Assembly: GCF_011090385.1 (NCBI RefSeq) | Contig: NZ_SEWW01000007.1 | Location: 115,957-179,956, forward strand | Length of the DNA: 64,000 bases | Source: Aquirufa beregesia | Lineage (GTDB): Bacteria; Bacteroidota; Bacteroidia; Cytophagales; Spirosomataceae | Direction: 5' to 3' | Part shown: positions 63,874-64,000 of the stretch, one piece after another | Position numbering within the stretch: position 1 is the first letter of the stretch | Layout: each line of letters opens with the position of its first letter | Notes under the pieces: model-generated | The model's input: the letters and a program-made list of their open reading frames with translations, nothing else | What the model was told of the DNA's origin: nothing | Databases searched by the model: none | Translations under genes and position numbers: made by a program

Positions 63874-64000
63874 TGTCAATGCCTGAAATAGGTTGACCGT
63901 TTAAAAGTAAAATTTTAAACATAAAATCTATTATCCATGGCAAACAAAAAATCATATCTTCAAAGTGTGTCACAAAGACGGCTCCGTCATTTTAGTGATA
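63874..64000 (+). mobile_element. Probable left end of an insertion sequence (runs off window)
   Basis: Copy 3 of the 26-nt repeat (63874-63899, TGTCAATGCCTGAAATAGG then TTGACCG) begins with TG, like IS3-type ends. It is followed 37 nt later by an ATG opening a frame that continues past the window. Two older copies of the same end lie upstream. Confidence 0.45.
63937..64000 (+). CDS. Partial ORF, possible transposase OrfA N-terminus
   Basis: 21 codons from ATG 63937, still open at the window edge. The residues SQRRLRHFSD resemble the start of IS3-family OrfA proteins, where a basic stretch precedes the HTH. Too short to be certain; the call rests mostly on the repeat at 63874-63899. Confidence 0.4.
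   Translation, partial: MANKKSYLQSVSQRRLRHFSD

Noticed and set aside
63502..63879. 125-codon minus-strand frame in the repeat field
   Set aside because: Composed of the dispersed repeat and homopolymer runs (SFFVSFFSKKE), no start context or homology; spurious.

Overview
The window is chromosomal DNA of a Bacteroidota bacterium, most likely of the order Cytophagales. It is AT-rich and tightly packed with genes. Many starts follow the Bacteroidota promoter pattern TTTG-N19-TAnnTTTG. The window carries family-typical genes: TonB-dependent receptors (one paired with a DUF4249 lipoprotein), a PorT-like type IX secretion protein, a succinylornithine-type transcarbamylase, the alternative GlmU family, a NagB-PIG-L fusion and a CrtW carotenoid ketolase. 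Genus-level placement is inference only.

Layout. 0.3-6.5 kb: adk-obgE, then a leftward run glmU-like, holB, hemC and an RmlD-like reductase, and rpmE2. 7-15.7 kb: nrdA with a long leader, a membrane glycosyltransferase pair, a YhhN protein and a large FAD/Fe-S oxidoreductase. 15.7-25 kb: an XRE regulator with the NagB-PIG-L fusion, a TonB receptor with its DUF4249 partner, ubiE-porT, and a histidine kinase with an AEC permease. 25-29.9 kb: a PadR / PspC / GIN-domain group, a DUF1684 protein and riboflavin synthase. 29.8-34.7 kb: argF', argB, argE and argH behind an acetyltransferase. 34.8-49.5 kb: mostly housekeeping and envelope genes (TonB-type barrel protein, polyprenyl synthase, patatin, frr, pyrH, crtW, GH43, DUF2851, EamA, dusB, CPBP, DUF2007, cdsA).

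The most interesting region is 49.5-56.7 kb, a leftward seven-gene operon for a ribosomally made, azol(in)e-containing peptide (LAP/TOMM class). Its first gene, too short for routine ORF calling, encodes a 50-residue precursor. Residues 29-38 of that peptide are ten consecutive Ser/Thr/Cys, with Thr and Cys alternating. It is followed by a strong hairpin, then an E1-like/RRE partner protein, a YcaO cyclodehydratase ending in PxPxP, a secreted helical-repeat protein, a SagB-type azoline dehydrogenase, a membrane M50-type metalloprotease and a dedicated TonB-dependent receptor. No ABC exporter is present. This suggests a polyazole peptide whose transport depends on an outer-membrane TonB receptor, for example a metallophore or a signal that is taken back up. 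I know of no described product with this core.

56.9-63 kb holds pgeF, a gluconate-dehydrogenase-subunit-3/GMC pair and mutS. The last kilobase is a non-coding repeat field: an imperfect inverted repeat of about 200 nt, a partial third copy, and three copies of a 26-nt sequence. The last of these lies just upstream of what looks like the start of an insertion-sequence transposase running off the window.
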